A stretch of DNA of 64,000 nucleotides, from assembly GCA_949361645.1 (NCBI GenBank), contig OX442416.1, forward strand, positions 15,514,674 to 15,578,673, given 5' to 3'. The notes beneath the pieces are model-generated. The model searched no databases. It had not been told where the DNA came from and was given only the letters and a program-made list of their open reading frames with translations. A program made the position numbers and the translations under genes. Every line of letters begins with the position of its first letter. Position 1 is the stretch's first letter. Of the stretch, positions 46,010-59,328 are shown piece after piece. Origin of the DNA: Spongilla lacustris (taxonomy: Eukaryota; Porifera; Demospongiae; Spongillida; Spongillidae).

Positions 46010-46285
46010 CATGGGCGTACGCAGGGGGGGGTCGATGGGTTCGAACGACCCCCCCCCTCCCCAAAATGAGGTCACCAGTTTTTAAATGAGGTCACCAGTT
46101 TTAACTATTTGTTGATTATTCCACTTGAATTTACTTTACGCGGACAGCACCCCCCCCCCCCCCCCCCCTCCCCCGCTCGTTTAATCGGCCGAATCGCGTA
46201 ATCCATAATTTTGCCGTGACGTAAGGTCACCTTATATAAAATTTCGACCCCCCCTTGGCCGAAGGCTGCGTACGCCCATGCAAAG
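46005..46285. mobile_element. Poly-C-bearing short element, 5-bp duplication CAAAG
   Basis: The element (46010-46280) has perfect 15-base ends CATGGGCGTACGCAG and complement. CAAAG is present on both sides (46005-46009, 46281-46285). A C run of about 25 lies at 46150-46174 and another at 46043-46055. It is the third member of the family. Confidence 0.85.
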
Positions 46286-46805
46286 GGTGGGAAGCACGAC
46301 ATAACGGTTAACGTTGAATGCGGTGGGCAGTACCACTATAGCCAGAATTTGCCGCTAAACGACTCACAACAATATACGCATTCTTTCTTGATACGAATCA
46401 CTGAAAAACGAACCTAAACAATATCATGCCGGCCAAGCGTCGAAGAACTTTAAAAAATATATAATAAAAAATAAAAAACCAAAAAGGACCAAAAGGACTG
46501 AAAATAAGGTTATGTTTTGTGAATATCTCAACAAAAAATAAACAGAACGTTCATGCAAGCTATAGCTACTGAATTTTTTTTTTTTTTGTCTCGTACCAAA
46601 AGTCAAAAGGCTGATATGCGACATTATAACTTGATTACATTACGTATACCGATATGCATCAGAGATAAGTTATGGAGGATCAGTTGCATGGAGCCAGCGG
46701 GGGAATCGGGATTGGAAACAAGGCCAATTAACACTAGCTATAATTAATGCGCGCAACGAATCGTTACATACACATGCATATCCGTATTTCATGTGTCCGT
46801 AATTC

Positions 46806-47003
46806 ATGTGCTCATGTATCGGGAGTGTGTGGAAATATGGCTGCGGCAGCGTCTACTACTCAGTGATGCTCGTGATCTCCGCTGTTGGACTGGTACTATA
46901 CCTTTTGGCGGGAAGGAGGTACAAACGGCGGGAGAGGGACGAGCACATTGACCATCACATGATTGCTGAGAACTACTACTCTAATTCTGCACCACTGAAT
47001 TAA
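46806..47003 (+). CDS. Possible last exon of a single-pass membrane protein
   Basis: The frame contains one strong hydrophobic helix (YYSVMLVISAVGLVLYLLAG) followed at once by a basic stop-transfer (RRYKRRERDEH) and a tail with IAENYYSNSAPLN before the stop. This is the shape of the membrane-anchor exon of a receptor or adhesion protein. No upstream exon was recognised, so it may be an orphan carried by duplication. Function unknown. Confidence 0.35.
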   Translation: MCSCIGSVWKYGCGSVYYSVMLVISAVGLVLYLLAGRRYKRRERDEHIDHHMIAENYYSNSAPLN

Positions 47004-47153
47004 TTAAAATTCCTGTATGCATGTATCACATCATTTAATTGGCTTTTTACTTAGATACATAGTGATGTAATTCATGGCTATCATTGTATAGTACATTCTA
47101 GCCCAAGTTCTGATCAAATGGTGGCTGGGCCTCCCACTCTTTGAAGATGGTGC

Positions 47154-47737
47154 ATGCCACTTGCCCTCTGTGCGGACTCTCAGGAGCCCCTGGATAAGCT
47201 AGATCACCACGCCACCACATGTAAAAGAGGACCACATGTTTGCCGCCGTCACAATGTTTTACGAGGTGTCTTATTTGAATTTTTCAGTCGGGCTCTGCTT
47301 TCTCCTGAGCTTAAGAAGGGAAGTGGCATGGACCATTTGCATTCCCAAACCCGTCCAGCTGATATCCTGGTTCCATTGTGGTCCATTGAAAAATCTGCTG
47401 CCTGTGATGTCACAGTTGTGAATCTGCTCAACCCAAGCTTGATTCTGGGAGCGAGCACAACTGTGGGTTACTCAGCAGCAGAAAAGAAGTGGTCAAAATG
47501 ACCAAGAATGGCCCGAAGTGTGCAGAACTTGGGTGTGAGTGCATTCCCCTGGCTGCAGAGACATACTGTGGTTGGGGAGAGAAGGCCCAGGAAATGTTCA
47601 ACTGTATCAGCATGAGCTTGGCAGTGGGCTCAGCCTCCTGTGAAGCCGGGGTGAGGCAGGACATGTACGGGAGACTAAGCCTGACCTTGGTGAGGGAGAA
47701 TGCTAAGGCTATCCTGGCAAGATGCTATATCGTGTAA
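47154..47737 (+). pseudogene. Retroelement C-terminal region with PD-(D/E)XK-like core, frameshifted
   Basis: Reading DHHATTCKRGPHVCRRHNVL, then TRPADILVPLWSIEKSAACD with VTVVNLLNPS, the first frame stops at about 47499. The next frame continues NGPKCAELGCECIPLAAETY and YGRLSLTLVRENAKAILARC. The Cys/His patch, the RPADILV...SAACDVTV core and the PLAxETxGxWG/GRLxLTLVRxxAxAIL tail are the same as at 17.7-18.2 kb. One frameshift near 47490 separates the halves; the reverse transcriptase part is not present. Confidence 0.6.
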
Positions 47738-48955
47738 GTATGAACCTGTATGTATGATTACTTGTGTCATTGTAAAAAAAAACATTTGATTTTGTAGATT
47801 CTATCTTTTGAGTCAATTGTGTAACCCATTGATATTTATCACAGCTAGACATGTACACCTACATCATATAAATTTTAATATCAGCATAAGCCATTTGCAA
47901 GGATTGCGTGTATGTATAGCATTCATCTCAGTCCACATGAGTTCTATAGCTTTACTACAGATTACCCTCGACATACCTCCCTCCTGTTGGCATCCTGTAT
48001 ACTTTCCCTACAGCTCTCCTTTTGGTTGATTACATACATGTACATTTGGATGGTCTGTTTATCACCATTCCAGCAACAACTGAGTGAATGCAGTATGTTG
48101 CCTGGCTTTAAAGTGATGGTAAGCCCTGTGTGCATTGTACATGTGTATTGCAACAATAAGCTGTAAAGTACATGTTTTTCATGATATGTGTATACATATA
48201 AATCAAATGTATCAGGTGTGCCAGGTTCATTAGCATGCAGGTTTCTTGTATTCAACGCTAAAGAACAATAAGGTATTCACAGTAACAAATGCAGAAAGGA
48301 CAACGACATCCAAAGGACCTGTAATGCTAGACAGCAGTGGGCAAGTCCGATAGTTAGGTAAAGAAATGTGTTCAAACTATTGTGCTTATTAACATCATGA
48401 ACCTGTAACCAAAACCATGGCATCTCCATTGGAAGAGTTTGGTCCACACCTTTTTGTGCACTTATACATTGCAATGGTACCATTTGATCATATGAGCTAT
48501 TAACGATTCTAAATAGCATCAAGCAAAAGGGTCCCCCCCCACCCCTCCAAAGATAGGGGTTTGAACAGGCCTATTAAGCTGGATCTAATCAAACCCTACC
48601 AAGTAGCATGTTGATATAGGTTTACCACTGTTGATGTTTATAGTATTATACCCAGTAACTGCACAGCACTGCTGGGTGACTAATCTTCCATCACTCTAAT
48701 GACGAGAGGTGCTTTGCACAAGCTAGTACAGGCATAATTGCCTGCGCTGCTTCGGTCCTCATGCAATCAAAGCCAGAGCTCGATCGCGAACACTTTAAAG
48801 TTGGCACGCATATACATTACATATACAGTGTATACGACTTCCTTTCATTAAATGCACACATGCATACCATCATAAACACACACTGACTTCCACAATAAGA
48901 GTAAATATGCATGTTTTGATTGTGTATTTGGATTCTTATCAGTAAGGATAACTAC
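47738..48955. other. No gene recognised
   Basis: Mixed intergenic DNA with several short frames, none recognisable. A C-rich string lies at 48533-48548. Confidence 0.4.
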
Positions 48956-49110
48956 GTACTCTGGAATAATTTATCTGGGTGGATTAAAAAAATTCCAGAA
49001 TACATTATCAGCTAGGGGATGAATTGTTATGGTGACACCCCCAGAGGGAAGAATATTCTGGTGTAGTTTATCCTCCCTCAGAATAAATTATCCCCCATAA
49101 TACTGATAAA
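48956..49110. mobile_element. Relic of B-type Ginger1-like terminus
   Basis: Words GGAATAATTTATC, AATTCCAGAATACATTATC and GGGGATGAATTGTTATGGTG lead to TGACA (49033-49037), the complement of the B-type start TGTCACGGAATAGATTATCC. The bases that follow are CCCC, and more GAATA...TTATCC words continue to 49108, so two relics may be joined. Degenerate. Confidence 0.45.
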
Positions 49111-49178
49111 AAAACCAAACAAACAAATCAAAACATACATATTTACACTTGTTGTAGCAGTTTGTGTTTATGTATGCA

Positions 49179-49291
<113 letters not shown>

Positions 49292-49354
49292 AAAAGGAAA
49301 TCATGGTATCACATATTAAAAAATAAACAACATTGCAGGCTGTAACTCAAATTA

Positions 49355-50000
49355 TTAAGTATTATGCAGCACGTCTGTGATGCACAAAACTAATGTTCTA
49401 TGGAGATGGACCTAACTAGTAATACTGTACATGTAGGCCCTGGCTAGACATGTGTATATATAGTTGCTTTATGGTTTCCATTGTACCTTTAGATTTCCCC
49501 TGGGATATCCTTCTTATGCTTGTATAGGCTTTCTTGTCTTGTTTTTCTTGTATATGCTTGGAAGAAAAAAAAAAGATGAACCTCACTGGGGTGGACTGAC
49601 CCGTACCAAGTACATACACTGCCTCATCAACTACACCAATCGTGCCTGATTCTTTCATAGCTTTATCATCTTCCAATTGGGCTTGTATAGCATGACACTA
49701 GCTGCATAGAGGTCAGGTTATAAATAAGTTTTATGCAGCACATCTGTGAAGCACAAAACTAATGTTCTATGGAGATGGACCTAACTAGTTCATACTGTAT
49801 ATGTATGCCTTTGGCTAGACATGTGTGCTATCCTTTTTATGGTACACATGCTTGCATATGCTTTCTTGTTTTGTACTTGTATATGCTTGGATGAATGCTC
49901 GACCTGTACTATTGTGACTACACTGCCTATCAATGACGCCAATCAGACATCCCCCTCCCCTTACCCCAAGGGTAAACAGGTAGTGCCTGATTCTTTAATA
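49355..50000 (+). repeat. Tandem duplication, about 290-bp units
   Basis: ATGCAGCACGTCTGTGATGC, ACTAATGTTCTATGGAGATG, GGCTAGACATGTGT and CTTGTATATGCTTGGA occur in unit 1 (49362-49565) and again in unit 2 (49733-49893). No coding frame is shared. Confidence 0.75.
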
Positions 50001-51028
50001 GATTTACAATCTTCCTCAGTTTTTTCCATGCAATTTGTGGTATATTTGCATGTAGCATTTTTACTGAATTGAGTTTATGTAAATCTGGAAGTATTTCTAT
50101 AGCATGTACATGTATTGAGTGAATTTTTTTTTTCAAAGTTTTGTGCCAACATATTATAACATTGACGTTTTCCCGAATTATGGTATACACTGTGGCTGTA
50201 CATGTGTAGCAACCTCTTTTGTTTTTTTTTCCCCCTCTGGTGGTCAGTAACAGTGTGGATATTTATTTAGCAAACGGGCATGAATCAATTTTTTGTGGAT
50301 GGGACAAGGCAAACTGTGCTGGCATGTATATACACGTCTTGCAAATATGAAATAATAGGCGCCCATTGTTCACCTAACAATTAAACATTCTGTCAAACAA
50401 AAAAAACTGAGCACCCCATGCAACCACCATTGTATACATGTATGGCTTGTAGTTATTTTGAACGTAATTTGAATTATGTGTCTATATACATGTATATACA
50501 TGTAATTATAATTACATACATAATTATACACATGTATAGATGCACACATGTAGACAGGCAACATGCAATACCGTGGGCTTGCTATCACATGTGATTATGT
50601 CTAAACAAAATTCAGATAGATGACTTAATTGCAAGTGGTGGTTTTGGTTGAGGCATTAATTGTCTTGAAAGCCATGCATTTACAGGGATGCCGCAGTTCA
50701 GTAGCAGCCAAAATCGTCAAACTAAGTACTGTAACATGCATGCATGTATAGACCGCCGGCCATGACTTAACCTTTGTCCTACCCGGTACCCATAGGACAC
50801 AAGTTAATTAATTTGTAGCAAACCAATTATCAGCAGTTACACAGCTGTATACTGAGCCACAAATCATGTCTGCATGCATATGCCTATGCAGGTGTGGAAA
50901 ATTGCAGCCTACGAAAACCTAACTATCAAAACTATAGTACAAGAGCACAGAAAACACTCCACTTAAATATACATACCACTGTTATATAGAATATGCAAGC
51001 CTATCACAAATACAATGAACACCTAAAT
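50001..51028. other. Segmental repeat unit, copy B, and spacer
   Basis: Bases 50360-50770 are a shorter copy of the repeat unit at 14870-16150 (ATTGTTCACCTAACAATTAA, TGTCTTGAAAGCCATGCATT). Nothing else is recognised. Confidence 0.5.
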
Positions 51029-51530
51029 ATTATCGGTAGTTATGAAAGTGGTGATGGTCAGTTCAGATATCCACGTGGTATATCCATCAGGGGAGATGTG
51101 TTGTATGTTGCTGACACTGACAATGATCGTTATTCAGCAGCTGACATCAAGGGGTGAGTTCCTTCATAAGTTTGGTCTGAGAGGATCAAGTCGGGAAGAG
51201 TTTGATGGTCCCAGGGCAGTTATTGTTGACTCAAACAACAACTGATTGTTTCTGACTATGGTAACCATAGGATATAAATATTCAATTAATGAAGAAGGTG
51301 CATGGGTTTCCTATATCACCAGATGGTCTTGCCTTAGACCGTGAGGGAAATATTCATGTTGCAGAAGATGTTTCTATCAAAGTCTTCACTAAGGAAGGTG
51401 TCTATGTCAGAACATATGGTGGTCCAGGAGTTGAGGATGGGACTCTTGAGTCTCATGGGAATAGCCATTGATGATGAACTGAAGGTAACTCCTGTGTCAT
51501 TGATGGCAGATATCTCTCTATTTTGATCAC
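51029..51530 (+). pseudogene. NHL-repeat protein fragment, frameshifted
   Basis: Pieces in changing frames read GSYESGDGQFRYPRGISIRG with DVLYVADTDNDR, then GEFLHKFGLRGSSREEFDGP with AVIVDSNN, LIVSDYGNHRI, and SPDGLALDREGNIHVAEDVS with IKVFTKEGVYVRTYGG. The G-x-F-x-x-P-x-G...VxDxxNxRIQ pattern, spaced about 45 residues, marks at least three NHL beta-propeller blades, as in TRIM-NHL proteins. Stops and frame changes near 51140, 51243 and 51470 show it is broken. The RING and B-box portions are absent. Confidence 0.65.
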
Positions 51531-52200
51531 AAACAAGATCCCTAAAGTATCTTGAAGATACCATGGGTTTGCACTACTGAGATCCCAGAGATGGTAGTGT
51601 GTATGTTGCTGACTTATATTAGAAGTTGGTTCTGTACTGAAGTATTCTGCTGTTGAGGTTATGTATGATGCAATGATGTATTGTGTTACAAGATTACGGA
51701 AATTATTGGGTATTTATAAATATTGCATCTACATAGCCTGTAAATTGGTAAATATATACACGCAGGTCTGTAATATTAAATATGTAAATGAGTTTTCTAA
51801 TCGTCGCCATTTTACTGCATAGTAGGTATACGACGGCTCTATCCAAATACGCTCGCTAAAGTCCATTTTATTCTACTTCGGGTGATTCGTATATTCATGA
51901 CGCTTCAAATCCTACATAGAACCTGATACTGTGCTGCTATATTTGAGTAGTTGCAACTACATGTTTTGGGTCTGCGTACGAGACTAGTCGCGCTACTATT
52001 TCACGTGGCTTGGGACGAAATTTGCCGGGACAGGTAACACCATTTCGTAACGTTATGCACTGAAGCACGTAGCAGTGATGTAATCCATATCCGCGTTTAA
52101 ACTGCTTAACGCTCGCTTGTGCGAAGATATATAATCATTAATTCTTACATCATTTTTACAGCATTACATGCATAACAAGTGTGCATGCACGCATGCCTTC
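51531..52200. other. No gene recognised
   Basis: Spacer between the NHL relic and the 3' end of the collagen gene. Confidence 0.4.
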
Positions 52201-52203
52201 CGT

Positions 52204-54004
<1,801 letters not shown>

Positions 54005-54056
54005 AATTATCTTTATTCCGAAGAACTGCTTGTGCTTTTGTGCTGCAGGCGGTGGA

Positions 54057-54064
54057 CTTTTATA
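54057..54064 (-). promoter_or_regulatory. TATA box of the collagen gene
   Basis: On the minus strand the word TATAAAAG occurs in GGATATAAAAGTCCACC, about 55 bases before the start codon at 54004. That leaves room for a start of transcription near 54030 and a short leader. Confidence 0.6.
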
Positions 54065-54579
54065 TCCAGACCGTACACGCCAGGTGTTCGAGGTGTGGCA
54101 GTGAAAGACATCACTTTCACTGATTTATGTGGGTGATCGCCTAGCCGCAGCCTCAATATGACAGTCACAGGCGTACTTGCATGTTATATGCACATGTATA
54201 CATGCATGCACAAGGAAAAAACGCGTAGAATCAATTTTTGATTCTATAATTGATTTTTCAATTGTCACTTATGATTTGCATTTGATTCTACGCTAAACAA
54301 ATCATGCTATGATTTTATAATAGACAAAAAAAATCACATTATGATTTTTCAATGACCAACAAATCGCGCTTTGATTTCTGAATCAATTGATGAATCGCGC
54401 GCTTGATTTTACAGACGATTCATTAATTAATTCTTTACATCCTTTAAGTGGATCACCAATCGATACTAAGGCCATGCAATGCTGCATGCAGATATGTACA
54501 CTGGTATGTACAAATGTGGTTTTACTGTGGTAATAGCACACGCAATTTAATCCTCATTACATACATCAATACAATTTGA

Positions 54580-57500
54580 TCATCTTGGAAGCTCGATAAC
54601 ATAAAAAGATGATCCTTTTCCAGCTGGAGCTAAAGTACATCGGCCTTCAAATCGTCTGGGACTTATTATCCGATCTTGTTCATAAAATTTATCACTAACC
54701 ATATAATGTTTACTTGACTTGTCTATCTCAGGGGACTTAAAACACATCCATTTTACATAACACAGAATGCATTCTTTTATTTCATCCTGCAGACCTTCTT
54801 GCCTCAATGTGATATAGATTCTAAAAAAAAAATTGAATTCTACCATAGTAAGGATGAAGTTCATTAGTTTCTTTCATTACAAACATTGCTTTCACAATAG
54901 AACCTCTATCAGTGGAATTGAACTCTGATGAGTAAATTTGGTCACTGACCACACAGCGACCAAATTTGTCCATTCTTGGATGTACATATATGTCGGTGTC
55001 ATATATATTTTTACAAAATTGTACAAGTTCCTCATAAAAAATGGTTTCAATTTTTAAGTTGCATTTGCTAGGATGTTTTAGCTCAATGGGCCAGTCTACA
55101 ATATTGCCTTGGTCTATTTTGCGTAAAAATGCAAAACGCATTTCTGCAGGTTGCAAACGTATTAAATTCATAGGGCTTGTGTGAAAGACTTGATGACTTT
55201 CTATTGTTGTGACACATTTCAGGCTTTTAGGAACATTTAGTGATGATGTAATTACAGGTAGGCTAGAGCTGGCATATGAAAATTGTAACAAGATCCTGTT
55301 CATAATTTGGGGCTCAATATCTACCTTGCTGTTAGGAAACTCTGCAAGAAATCCATTCATTCGTTCATACCCAAAACACCAATAACCATGAGGAGGTCCA
55401 TAGTCTGCCATTACATCTGGAATATGTAATGCCATATGATAATTGATTGACACCTGCCATTTTCCATGTGCTGTTCTGAAACACTTATGATGTTCATGAA
55501 GCAGCTTATAAAGGTTTACAATGATATCATCACTCGTAGCAGGTTGTGATATGTACTCAACAATTTGACACAGCAAGAGCATTGACTGGTATGCCCTGTC
55601 AGGTATCAATCCAACCAAGCATGGTCTAGCATAGATACATGCAAAATTCTTCCATTGTTGTGCAGTCAATCCACCTGCTTTATTGTAGATGTTAGTTGGT
55701 AGTCTTCCAAGGTCATATGGAATTCTTTTTTTTTTAATACGATTTTGAAACTCAGTGGCATTGTTTGCTGACATACTTGAAAAGCACAGCTTGGCTTCAT
55801 TATGTACCATCCCCAATAAAAATGTGTGCATGGGGTCAGTTATCATCATTCGAATAATGTCAAAATACTCTAGTCGTAGCAATTCACTATATCGAACACC
55901 ATTTTTTTTCTGAATTGTTTGGGCTTCTGCCAATGAATGAGCACTCTGATACTCCTCAGCTTGAATCCTAACCTCTTCCATTGTTCTGCTTGGAGCTTCT
56001 GAACATGTGAAATAGCTCATTTTACCACTAGCGCCACGAGTTGAGGGTTCTCTTTCAGCCTTAAAAGTGCAACGGGAGCACCCAAGATCTGCTTTATGGC
56101 CCAAGAATTGAGACACCTTCCTCAATGCTGGCATATCACAAGACACACCAAGAAGTGCAGCTCTGATAACTTTTCCTGATGGATGTAATGGAACATCGTT
56201 CCACAGGTCTATCAAGTCATCAACTATTGGTTTCAGAAAGGTGTTGATATTGCCTTTTGGTTCTGTAGGGCCAGGTATCACACCCAATACCATTGTCCAC
56301 TTGCTCTTGAAATGCTCACTCCTTGGCAAATTCAGAACTGTCATCATTATTGCAGAAACCTTATACTCACTATGTTTGAAGGGCTTGAACCAATCTACAT
56401 TTAAAAGTAGTCCAATATTATTATTGTCGCATAGTAATGGAGACGTTGGTTGCAAAGGATCCATTAAAAATTCTTTCCATATTTGGCCATCATATACATC
56501 TTTCATTTCATTAGCAGTTGAATCTGATGTATCCTTGGAGGCAATCAGCTGGCAAAATGTTGTATCATTAAACATATGTTTCAGCCATTGGGAGGGAGGT
56601 AAAAAATGAAATGTTTTGTGAGGGACCCATTTTTGCCTTGAAAAAGCCAAGTTTTTATAGTATCCTAATTCATGACCACATCTTTTACCAAAAATGATAT
56701 TAGAACAACACTTATTCTGCACAATGTCAGTTGGTTTGTACAGCTGATTACACGAATCATTTGGACAAACAATGAAAACTGTTTTTTCCATCTTTCTAGA
56801 ACGAACAATCTTATATAAGCTATGAAGAGTTGTGGGGAAAATGTTGCTCAATGGATGAGCAATGTGATGCAATAGAAATGATATGAGTCCACATATTGCC
56901 AGAAGTGCTGCTTTTGTTAGCTTGAACTTGAAGTATATACGAAATAGAACCATGCAAATCCAAAGCAGTATGTTACTCAATGATGTTGTCTCATTCAATG
57001 GACTTTCATAATGCTCATTTTGTGAAAGATTTTCTTCCATAATAGCAGTGATTTCATCTCCAGTGTGCTCACTTATTTCATCTGTCATTTCAAACATTTG
57101 TTCCTCTTGTGTGTCAGTTGTCGTTTCATCTCCAAGGGTATCAGAAACAAGTATTTCTTCATTGTCAAGATGAAAGCATCTCATCATTGGAGGTATCAGA
57201 TGTCATTGTCTCTTCACTTCCAGATGATAATTCATCGTCAGTTGACTGGTGTTCTAGAAAAACTGACAAGTCTAAGCTTGTTACATAAAGTGAGCAATAA
57301 GCTTACCTGATAGCTCCATATCCCAATTATTTATTTCGGATAACTCTTCCACATCACTTGCACTGACACACTTAGAATCATCATCATCTGAATTGAACAG
57401 TTAACTCAAAATATGTGAAAGTGCAACTTTGCTGAACATTCTAGCAAGACTACAATCAGCATGCCACTGTATGCATGAATTTTGGTAAACACTAATTTTA

Positions 57501-57797
57501 AGAACATACTAGATACCAATCACACACATAATCATACGCATGAATAGAGTATATTTTATACATTGAATAGGCAACGTCATAACCTGTAGAAGGCCTTCTT
57601 CCTTTTTTTCCGTTGGAGGATGCTTCTAAATTGGCTTTTGTAGTACTGATCCCAAAAATTGAACGATGTCGTCGAACAGTTCTATATGCGTACCACAAGG
57701 ACCCCTTACACTTCGCACAATCACAGACATACTGGACTACGTTGGAACTGCTTGAGTTCGCACGCTTACTGAACACTGCATCATCGTTTTGCGCCAT
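54580..57797 (-). pseudogene. tnp2-type transposase gene, two probable frameshifts
   Basis: Exon 1 (57584-57797, MAQNDDAVFSKRAN, then CDCAKCKGS with a basic tail), exon 2 (57307-57387, acidic DDDDSKCVSASD) and exon 3 from 57253 join in phase by GT-AG introns. Exon 3 shifts frame near 57190 and then runs open for 788 codons to 54821. That part has a Cys cluster (VCPNDSCNQLY, CCSNIIFGKRCG, about residues 140-170), LLNVDWFKPF (262-270), VLGVIPGPTEPKGNINTFLK (300-319), LLGVSCDMPALRKV (345-358) and TDPMHTFLLGMVHN (450-463), which are hallmark blocks of tnp2 transposases. A run of nine A at 54821-54830 shifts the frame again; the other frame carries the usual C-terminus (LCYVKWMCF...VIELPR). With those two sites corrected by nature or by sequencing error the protein would be about 1000 residues. 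Role: cut-and-paste transposition. Confidence 0.8.
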
Positions 57798-57857
57798 TAC
57801 ACTGCACGTCAATCAATTAACGCAAGTGCCTAATTCTTGCACACTACACGTGCTTTC
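57798..57857. promoter_or_regulatory. Shared divergent promoter region of the tnp2 element
   Basis: Only 60 bases separate the presumed start codon of the transposase (57797, minus) from that of the second gene (57858, plus). Both transcripts must start within or next to this interval, or inside the opposite gene's leader. No TATA box is evident. Confidence 0.5.
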
Positions 57858-58711
57858 ATGTCCAGGCAAAGCGGTAAAGTGGATGCTGCGTTGCGTAGCA
57901 AAGTACGATTGATGGAGGAGCGCATAGCTGAGCTTGAAACGCTGTTTGAGCGTATAGATGTTCTTGAAGAGCAGATGCAAAGGACAGAGCGTAAGTGCGC
58001 ACGTATATATATATATATAAAGACCGCCTGATCGCTTTACATGTATGTTTTAGAGCCCAGCGAAGCTAATGAAAGTCCAAAGGAGCAAAGTTCTAAGCCA
58101 GGCCATCATACCACTGGTAAGTTACTTTATGCCACATAACTAACACAACTGTATATTTTGTACTCGAACAAGGCTGCAGTACAAGATGCATTTCACGAGC
58201 ATGCCAGTGAGCTTGGTGATTGTCTGAAGGACAAAGTTTGGAGCCAATTAGAAAAGGAGCTACAAGAGAAGTTACTAAATTCTGTCAAAACCAATCTGAC
58301 GTACAACAAGCAGTGGATTCCTCGGGATCAAGTAATCAGAAAGAGAATAAAGGTAAAATGTGCGCGCATGTGATAGTTCACACGCCATTTGAAATACATA
58401 TTTAGGACTACTATACCTCCAAAAGAAGTACTGTCCTAATTAAAGGAGACCCTGAAAAGAAAAGGCAAAGGCGCTTGTCTCTTAAGCGAAGTCGTCTAAC
58501 ATTAGTAAGTCGATCGACGTCCATGCATCGCACGAGTAGGCATCAATTTAAATTTGTTATTCCTCGCCAGGCTGCTCGCGACAAGGCTGTTAAGGAAGCA
58601 ATTGCGGCTGGAGTGATTAAAGACGACGACCTCGAGGCCATCAAGGAGCTCCGAGCTTCCATAGAGGCTGTGCCGCTCGATGAACTGCAACCAGTGCATG
58701 GACGCGGATGA
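57858..58711 (+). CDS. Second protein of the tnp2 element, five exons, function unknown
   Basis: Exons 57858-57990, 58054-58116, 58180-58352, 58406-58504 and 58571-58711 join in phase by GT-AG introns to about 200 residues. The N-terminus MSRQSGKVDAALRSKVRLME and RIAELETLFERIDVLEEQMQ forms a heptad-like coiled coil. The middle (AFHEHASELGDCLKDKVWSQ) is helical and charged. The segment DYYTSKRSTVLIKGDPEKKR with QRRLSLKRSRL is strongly basic, suiting DNA or nuclear localisation, and the C-terminal part (ARDKAVKEAIAAGVIKDDDL) is helical. A second frame (MDADEVEERSAFDKRRL to SDDSCSD) overlaps the end and may be the true C-terminus after a one-base slip. By position it corresponds to the accessory protein of EnSpm elements that binds subterminal repeats; no domain is recognised. 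Confidence 0.6.
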
Positions 58712-58849
58712 AGTTGAAGAGCGCTCTGCGTTCGATAAGAGGCGCTTGATAACCATCGAAAAAGCCCGGGCATCCCGTCACACAGCTGCTCCAACAGCAG
58801 AAAGCCTTATTTCAGACGACAGTTGTAGTGACTGACTATACATAGAGTT

Positions 58850-59150
58850 GTATTCAATCATGAGACACAGAATCATTTGTTAAATCACTGTATGATTTGG
58901 ATGTGATTTTGCAGTGTTTTATACAATTGATTTTTCTAAGAATCAGTTGATAAATCTCTGGGTGATTATGATATGATTTTTCAGAGTATTTACCTATTGA
59001 TTTTAATGGGGAATCAATTGTTAAATCACCTATTGATTATTGCCTGATTCCACAATAGATTTTTGCTTGAAATAGATGATAAATCAATCATTGATTCTAT
59101 ACGTGATTTTTACAACCAAATCAGTTGACAAATCAAACATTGATTCACCG
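58850..59150. repeat. Subterminal AATCA/TGATTT repeats of the tnp2 element, right side
   Basis: About nine degenerate units of the form GAATCANTTGNTAAATCANN followed by TGATTNTNNNNTGATTTT are spaced by 30-60 bases. The left side (54231-54420) has the same words (CAATTTTTGATTCTA, AAATCATGCTATGATTTTAT). They are likely binding sites for the element's proteins. Confidence 0.7.
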
Positions 59151-59238
59151 CGAGTTTTTGCTGCATAAATATATATATATGCACATGTATGAGGCACAAC
59201 TTGAGTAAAGGTAAAATCCACCTGCTTCCTAGTAATAC

Positions 59239-59272
59239 ACACACACACACGCACACACACACACGTACACAC

Positions 59273-59327
<55 letters not shown>
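59239..59327. repeat. (CA)n microsatellite
   Basis: CA repeats with a few ACGTACAC and ACAACAC interruptions. The antisense Cys-Val frames are products of the repeat. Confidence 0.95.

Positions 59328-59328
<1 letters not shown>

Larger units (their letters stand above)
54209..59163. mobile_element. tnp2-type (EnSpm/CACTA-like) DNA transposon, about 5 kb
   Basis: The left end reads CACAAGGAAAAAACGCGTAG and the right end, in complement, CAGCAAAAACTCGCGGTGAA. Both are followed inward by many degenerate AATCA...TGATTT subterminal words (54231-54420; 58850-59145). The left end matches the small element at 60001 (CACAGGAAAAAAACGCGTCG). Between the ends are a tnp2-type transposase gene on the minus strand and a second gene on the plus strand. 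This two-gene layout with subterminal repeats is typical of EnSpm/CACTA. The right end is more diverged and a target duplication is not clear, so boundaries are good to a few bases. Confidence 0.8.

Noticed and set aside
40543..49037. A single 8.5-kb Ginger1 element joining end B at 40543 and the B-type end at 49037
   Set aside because: The flanking bases differ (CCGG and CCCC), the interval contains a complete other Ginger1-like element and a receptor copy, and the 49 kb end is badly decayed.
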